This document shows positions 39,061 to 42,971 of a stretch of DNA of 42,971 bases, piece after piece (the first letter of the stretch is position 1; each line of letters opens with the position of its first letter). The notes beneath the pieces are model-generated. The model had not been told where the DNA came from, did not search any database, and saw nothing but the letters and a program-made list of their open reading frames with translations. Position numbers and translations under genes: made by a program. The stretch is from a virus: positions 1-42,971 of the IMG/VR virus record IMGVR_UViG_3300008459_000106, one strand, 5' to 3'.

Positions 39061-39995
39061 AACTGAGCGAACTTGTTGGATACTTGAACTTGTTGGAAAG
39101 CAATGAACTTGCTTCTGATTACTATGTGGCTGTTAAAAAGTTTCATGAAATAGGTCATGTGGTTGCCAATCACGCAGTGCAAATTGACGAGTACAGCAGT
39201 GCATTTGCTGAAAAGATCAATGCTGTTACTCGTGAGTTTCAACATGCACAAACTGCCCTGGACGATCTCAAATCAAATGTACGCCGACAGATTGCTGCTC
39301 TTGAACCTGTACAGTATCAGGCCAGTCAACAACTGTACGAACAAGAAATGTGCTATGAAACCACGGAATATATTTTAAATCGTCGACTTGCCATTGACGC
39401 AGACAGTCGACTGTTGCTCACAGGACGACTGCTACAGTACACAGACTGGCGCTTGCCTGGCATGATCATTCGTCCTGGCAACGAAAAGTTTATTGAAGAT
39501 CTAGTGCCGTTGGATCCTTTGTACGTGGTAGATCAGCATGAAGATTTGATGCAACCTGCTGTACAGGCATTTACGCCAGAATATCAACGCAGATTGAGAC
39601 CATATGTGATCGACGACTACAAACATGTTGATGCACTGTGGCAATTGCCTGCAAATCAGTTTGGACTGATTTTTGCCTACAACTATTTCAACTACAAACC
39701 CATGAAGGTGGTGCGTCAATATTTGGACAGTATGTTTGCACGTTTGAGACCAGGTGGGGTGGCCATATTCACCTACAACGATTGTGATTGGGCACATGGT
39801 GTAGCACTGGCTGAAAAGAATTTCATGTGTTACACACCCGGTAGAGAAATTCAATCCCATTGCAATCAACTTGGATTTGAAATTCTTTCTGTCAACCGCG
39901 GGCAAGGTGATGTATCTTGGATGGAGATACGCCGTCCTGGAGAAATTGAATCAATTAGAGGCGGTCAGAGCCTGGCCAAAATAGTTGCACACTAG
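39057..39995 (+). CDS. Methyltransferase-like protein with internal-type N-terminus
   Basis: A 312-residue protein. MKLSELVGYLNLLESNEL has Glu5-Leu6 and LLE|S (13-15) as a possible cut. An N-terminal helical part (20-100, EKINAVTREFQHAQTALDDL) is followed by a Rossmann-like half: FGLIFAYNYFNYKPMKVVRQ (about 202-221), then FARLRPGGVAIFTYNDCDW (post-motif I strand of methyltransferases), and FEILSVNRGQGDVSWMEI. The SAM-binding GxGxG loop is not evident, so activity is uncertain. It overlaps the polymerase stop by ATGA. I recall similar proteins in aquatic T4-like phages. Confidence 0.65.
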   Translation: MKLSELVGYLNLLESNELASDYYVAVKKFHEIGHVVANHAVQIDEYSSAFAEKINAVTREFQHAQTALDDLKSNVRRQIAALEPVQYQASQQLYEQEMCYETTEYILNRRLAIDADSRLLLTGRLLQYTDWRLPGMIIRPGNEKFIEDLVPLDPLYVVDQHEDLMQPAVQAFTPEYQRRLRPYVIDDYKHVDALWQLPANQFGLIFAYNYFNYKPMKVVRQYLDSMFARLRPGGVAIFTYNDCDWAHGVALAEKNFMCYTPGREIQSHCNQLGFEILSVNRGQGDVSWMEIRRPGEIESIRGGQSLAKIVAH

Positions 39996-40013
39996 TAAAA
40001 AAATCTATATAAT
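39985..40013 (+). promoter_or_regulatory. sigma70 promoter for the sliding clamp
   Basis: TTGCAC (39985-39990), 17-bp spacer, TATAAT (40008-40013). Identical -35 and spacing to the ClpA promoter. Leader has ATAGGAGTAC before ATG 40034. Confidence 0.75.
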
Positions 40014-40033
40014 CATACAACATAGGAGTACGC

Positions 40034-40756
40034 ATGAGAGATTATCTTAAAGACTTGGTAGAACACACACACGATCTTGGCTGCATTGACTTGATCAAAA
40101 TCACCGGAGACGACAAAAGCACAGCCATTGTGGGCGTGGCAGAAGATTTGAGTGTAGTGTTAGAGGGTGAATTCAAAAACCCACACGCAGATTTTATCGG
40201 TACATTTGGCATGCCCAACTTGAACAAGTTGAAAATTTTGTTGAACTTGCAAGAGTACCGAGAGAATGCCAAACTCAAATTAACTAAAAAAGCCACAGGT
40301 GCACCCGATGGCATTGAGTTTGAAAACGCTGGGGGAGACTTCCGTAACACATATCGTTTTATGGCAGCAGAGATCGTGAACGACAAACTCAAAACACCCA
40401 AGTTCAAAGGTGTCACATGGCACATTGAATTTGAACCCACTGTGGCTGCCATCCAAAGATTGCGTATGCAAGCACAGGCCAATGCTGAAGAGCCCAACTT
40501 CCAGGCCCGGACTGAAAACGGTGACTTGAAGTTTTTCTTTGGTGATCACTCAACACACGCTGGTAACTTTGTGTTTCACGCAGGTGTAAATGGTCAATTG
40601 AAACGTACATGGTCATGGCCGGCTGTACAGTTCATGGCCATCATGGCCTTGACCGGGGACAAGACCATCCGCATTAGTGATGATGGTGCTGCCAAGATCA
40701 CAGTGGACTCGGGTGTGGCTGTTTACAATTACATTTTACCTGCACAGAGCAAATAA
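40034..40756 (+). CDS. 45: Sliding clamp, gp45-like
   Basis: A 240-residue DNA polymerase processivity clamp (T4 gp45: 228). Beta-alpha-beta repeats are visible with SVVLEGEFKNPHADFIGTFG, PNLNKLKILLNLQEYR and a C-terminal VFHAGVNGQLKRTWSWPAVQ, DKTIRISDDGAAKITVDSG. In T4 the clamp trimer also activates late promoters with gp33 and gp55, which matters here because many genes carry T4-type late boxes. It has its own sigma70 promoter and good Shine-Dalgarno, so it is expected early or middle. GVAED at residues 33-37 is part of the fold and is not counted as a processing motif. Confidence 0.9.
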   Translation: MRDYLKDLVEHTHDLGCIDLIKITGDDKSTAIVGVAEDLSVVLEGEFKNPHADFIGTFGMPNLNKLKILLNLQEYRENAKLKLTKKATGAPDGIEFENAGGDFRNTYRFMAAEIVNDKLKTPKFKGVTWHIEFEPTVAAIQRLRMQAQANAEEPNFQARTENGDLKFFFGDHSTHAGNFVFHAGVNGQLKRTWSWPAVQFMAIMALTGDKTIRISDDGAAKITVDSGVAVYNYILPAQSK

Positions 40757-40962
40757 TGGAAACCAAAGCTAGAACTGTAACAAGAATGATCACATATAGA
40801 ATAACCGCATGGTTGTTTACTATATTTTGGACTTGGTTGTTTACTGGTGACATTGCATCGGCCACAGGATTTGCCACTGCCTTGCACATCATGCTCAGTG
40901 TAGATTATTTCATTCACGAACGTATTTGGTTGAAAATCAAGTGGGGTCGAATTGCAGGATAA
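40756..40962 (+). CDS. DUF2061-like small membrane protein
   Basis: A 68-residue protein starting METKARTVTRMITYRITAWL. The family signature (K)xxTYRxxxxxxTxxxxWxxTGD is visible (ITYRITAWLFTIFWTWLFTGD), followed by a second TM helix (about 36-50) and the ending HERIWLKIKWG. DUF2061 proteins have two TM helices and unknown function. The start overlaps the clamp stop (TAATG) and the end overlaps the next gene by 11 nt. Confidence 0.8.
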   Translation: METKARTVTRMITYRITAWLFTIFWTWLFTGDIASATGFATALHIMLSVDYFIHERIWLKIKWGRIAG

Positions 40963-42547
40963 CCTAACCGCTAAACAAAATGATTATGCTGTGTTCTTAC
41001 CAGCCATATCAGGTTTCTATGCCACGTTTGTGGGCAAGCAACGCAACGAACCGTATGTGGATCCTGCAAGGTTTCCTGCAGGGCTGACAGACATGGAACA
41101 GATGAACTGGCTCAACAGTCAAAAAGCATTGTTTCCCTACCGGTGGAGTTTGTATTCGGGTGGTCATGCCAACTTGGATTTGACCAAGCAGGACTGGAGT
41201 GAAGACATGGTTCGCAATCGTGAACCTGGCACGTTCATGCTGGGCGATTCGGGTGGATTCCAGATTGCCAAAGGCCTGTGGGAAGGTGATTGGAAAGCCA
41301 ATTCAGGTTGTGCCAAGGCCGAAAAGAAACGTAGCAGTATTTTGAAGTGGCTGGATACCATCAGCGACTATGGCATGATTCTTGATATTCCCACCTGGGT
41401 CATACACGACAAGAAAGCGTCAAAGGCCTGCGGTATCAAAACGCTGGAAGAAGCAGTGGATGCCACCAAGTTCAATAATGAATATTTTATGAAACATCGC
41501 CGTGGCAAAGCCAATGGTGGTGCCCGGTTCTTGAATGTGTTGCAAGGCGATAATCACACGTCAGCAGAAACATGGTATCAAACCATGAAGCAGTATTGCG
41601 ATCCTGCTGTGTATCCTGACACACACTTTGATGGCTGGGCCATGGGTGGACAAAACATGTGTGATGTACACTTGGTATTGCGTAGATTGATTGCACTCAA
41701 ATATGATGGATTGTTACAAGAAGGCACACATGACTGGATGCACTTCTTGGGTACATCAAAGTTGGAATGGGCTGTGCTACTCACCGTGATTCAAAGGGCA
41801 GTTAGAAAATACGTTAATCCCGCATTCTCTATCTCCTTTGATTGTGCCAGCCCATTCCTCGCCACAGCCAATGGTCAGGTGTACTTTGAAAATGTGTTTG
41901 AACATGATTCCAAGTGGAGTTATAGAATGGCTCCGTCAGCAGACGACAAGAAGTATGCCACAGACACACGCAGATGGTCGGATGGTGTTGTGGCAGATGG
42001 CATTTATCCACGCTGGGAAGACTCACCACTCAGCGACATGTTTACCATGAAGGATATCTGCATCTATCGTGCTGGTACACCCAAGCCTGGTGTTGTGCTC
42101 ACAGAAGAAAACTTCCGTGATCCCGACTTGTATGATGTGCTGCCGGATGTGAACAAAAATGGCAAATGGGGCAAGACATCATGGGACAGTTTTAGTTATG
42201 CCCTGCTGATGGGCCATAATGTTTGGATGCACTTGACTGCTGTGCAAGAAGCAAACAGACGCTTTGATGCCGGTGAACATCCTGCCATGATGCGCCGTAG
42301 CACTGGCGACTATGCCAAGTTTGAAGACATTGTGGAAGCCATATTTGCCGCACCCACACGGGCAGAGTCAGAAGCCATCATTGAATACTATAGTGACTAC
42401 TGGATGGAAATTGTGGGCACACGTGGTTTCAAAGGCAAGAAGGCCAAGAACGCACGTACACAGTTCAATGCACTGTTTGAATACGAGCAAACTGAACAAG
42501 AAGATTTTGACGAAACGCAACTAGACCAATTGGAGAAATCAGTATGA
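40952..42547 (+). CDS. TGT/DpdA-like guanine transglycosylase
   Basis: A 531-residue protein with the motif series of tRNA-guanine transglycosylase-type TIM barrels: GDSGGFQ (98-104, general acid/base Asp), ILDIPTW (143-149), FLNVLQGD (193-200, like the VQG segment), DGWAMGG (227-233, like the G-[LI]-AIGG strand), HFLG (264-267) and FDCASP (296-301) with the nucleophile-position Asp (D297) as in TGT's FDCVLPT. The C-x-C-x2-C plus His zinc site of true TGTs, expected just after FDC, is absent. This fits the phage DpdA branch, which inserts 7-deazaguanines into DNA. Start TTG 40952, 11 nt inside the previous gene. A substrate in DNA rather than tRNA is an inference. Confidence 0.72.
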   Translation: MQDNLTAKQNDYAVFLPAISGFYATFVGKQRNEPYVDPARFPAGLTDMEQMNWLNSQKALFPYRWSLYSGGHANLDLTKQDWSEDMVRNREPGTFMLGDSGGFQIAKGLWEGDWKANSGCAKAEKKRSSILKWLDTISDYGMILDIPTWVIHDKKASKACGIKTLEEAVDATKFNNEYFMKHRRGKANGGARFLNVLQGDNHTSAETWYQTMKQYCDPAVYPDTHFDGWAMGGQNMCDVHLVLRRLIALKYDGLLQEGTHDWMHFLGTSKLEWAVLLTVIQRAVRKYVNPAFSISFDCASPFLATANGQVYFENVFEHDSKWSYRMAPSADDKKYATDTRRWSDGVVADGIYPRWEDSPLSDMFTMKDICIYRAGTPKPGVVLTEENFRDPDLYDVLPDVNKNGKWGKTSWDSFSYALLMGHNVWMHLTAVQEANRRFDAGEHPAMMRRSTGDYAKFEDIVEAIFAAPTRAESEAIIEYYSDYWMEIVGTRGFKGKKAKNARTQFNALFEYEQTEQEDFDETQLDQLEKSV

Positions 42548-42971
42548 AACGTGAAGGACATGACAATGTTGACTTCTTTGTAGGAACCGAAGTAGAACGC
42601 ACACCTGCATTTGGCATGAAGACGCTGTTTGTTGTGGGCATTCAGCCGGTTGACAGTATTGGGTCTAGACTACTTCAAGTTCAACAGCACATCTTCTTTG
42701 GTGCTAACCACAGTTTTGACCCCAAAGACGCACTGGAATGGCAACGATGGGAAAGCATGATCACGTACTTTTTGGAACGTGATTACCTTTGTACCTTGGA
42801 CATTCCCATTTCGGCAGTGGAACAGTTCAATGATGGCGGCTTGTGTGACTATCGCAACTTTATTCCACAGATTCGAGTAAGTGTACCGTATACAAAACTG
42901 TGGAATTATAATACAATGTTAAAAATAGATGACAAGGACTTTGACGCTACCAATCCCGGCGTCTGGTGCCA
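42544..42971 (+). CDS. Unknown protein, truncated by the window end
   Basis: The first 142 residues of a gene that starts by ATGA overlap with the TGT-like gene. They read MKREGHDNVDFFVGTEVERT, PAFGMKTLFVVGIQPVDSIG, then HIFFGANHSFDP, LERDYLCTLDIPISAVEQF and KIDDKDFDATNPGVW. Beta/alpha pattern; no recognised family. The coupling to the transglycosylase suggests a shared pathway (possibly DNA modification), and the next gene(s) outside the window would show whether queuosine-type synthesis genes are present. Confidence 0.65.
   Translation, partial: MKREGHDNVDFFVGTEVERTPAFGMKTLFVVGIQPVDSIGSRLLQVQQHIFFGANHSFDPKDALEWQRWESMITYFLERDYLCTLDIPISAVEQFNDGGLCDYRNFIPQIRVSVPYTKLWNYNTMLKIDDKDFDATNPGVWC

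Noticed and set aside
1-42971. Cyanophage origin (T4-like, PhoH, aquatic gene families).
   Set aside because: No photosynthesis genes are in the window, and the Bug/TctC protein favours a heterotrophic proteobacterial host. This is absence-of-evidence plus one gene, so it is only a lean.

Overview
The window is a stretch of a T4-like tailed-phage (myovirus-type) genome, almost completely coding, with genes mostly on the + strand and packed with ATGA, TTGA or TAATG overlaps. The phage identity rests on a family-B DNA polymerase of gp43 type (36400-39060), a gp45-like sliding clamp (40034-40756), a DsbA-like DNA-binding protein (35042-35302), PhoH (31-765, minus), a lysis set (two spanin-like proteins, a GH19 endolysin, a 3-TM holin) and T4-style TATAAATA late-promoter boxes. 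A Bug/TctC-type periplasmic solute-binding protein (3391-4356) and the spanins point to a Gram-negative host. Bug proteins are most expanded in Burkholderiales-type betaproteobacteria, so a freshwater betaproteobacterial host is a reasonable guess, but it is inference. No tRNA, rRNA, IS element or CRISPR array was seen.

Layout. 1-2.1 kb: PhoH on the minus strand and a divergent pair of unrecognised proteins. 2.1-6.6 kb: accessory genes (methyltransferase, sulfotransferase-like protein, small membrane protein, Bug solute-binding protein, ferritin-like di-iron protein, class-I glutamine amidotransferase, an unknown). 6.6-11.4 kb: lysis and membrane genes (i-spanin, o-spanin, endolysin, DUF4337-like protein, coiled-coil membrane protein, holin), with one internal-protein candidate between the spanins. 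11.4-14.6 kb: a chaperone pair, DnaJ (CbpA type) and a ClpA-like unfoldase, each with a near-consensus host sigma70 promoter. 14.6-17.9 kb: small beta-rich proteins, a nucleotidyltransferase and a glycosyltransferase. 17.9-25.2 kb: a run of modular proteins built of short domains joined by a repeated QGVAE-type linker. 25.2-30.3 kb: a glycan-type island (glycosyltransferases, PIG-L deacetylase, SGNH hydrolase, radical SAM/SPASM protein), partly on the minus strand. 30.4-34.1 kb: further small and modular internal-type proteins and a Dps. 34.2-43 kb: two AT-rich accessory genes, then replication (DsbA-like, polymerase, clamp) and a TGT/DpdA-like transglycosylase.

The most interesting signal is a family of proteins with a shared N-terminus (Met, three variable residues, Glu/Asp/Gln, then Ile/Leu/Phe, usually followed by a hydrophobic-x-Glu triplet). 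It resembles the capsid-targeting sequence of T4 internal proteins, which the prohead protease removes after (I/L)-x-E. Several of these proteins also carry up to five internal (E/K)QGVAE(G/D/A) motifs exactly between recognisable domains. I propose that they are capsid-packaged precursors, cut during head maturation and delivered with the DNA. The largest (1129 residues) carries two nucleotidyltransferase domains, a zincin peptidase and a ParB-like segment.

A second signal is regulatory. At least nine genes have a TAAATA late box only 4-7 nt before the ATG and no Shine-Dalgarno sequence, which predicts leaderless late mRNAs. Genes for the chaperones, clamp and DsbA-like protein instead have sigma70-like promoters with clear Shine-Dalgarno sites. 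This fits an early/late switch with clamp-dependent late transcription.
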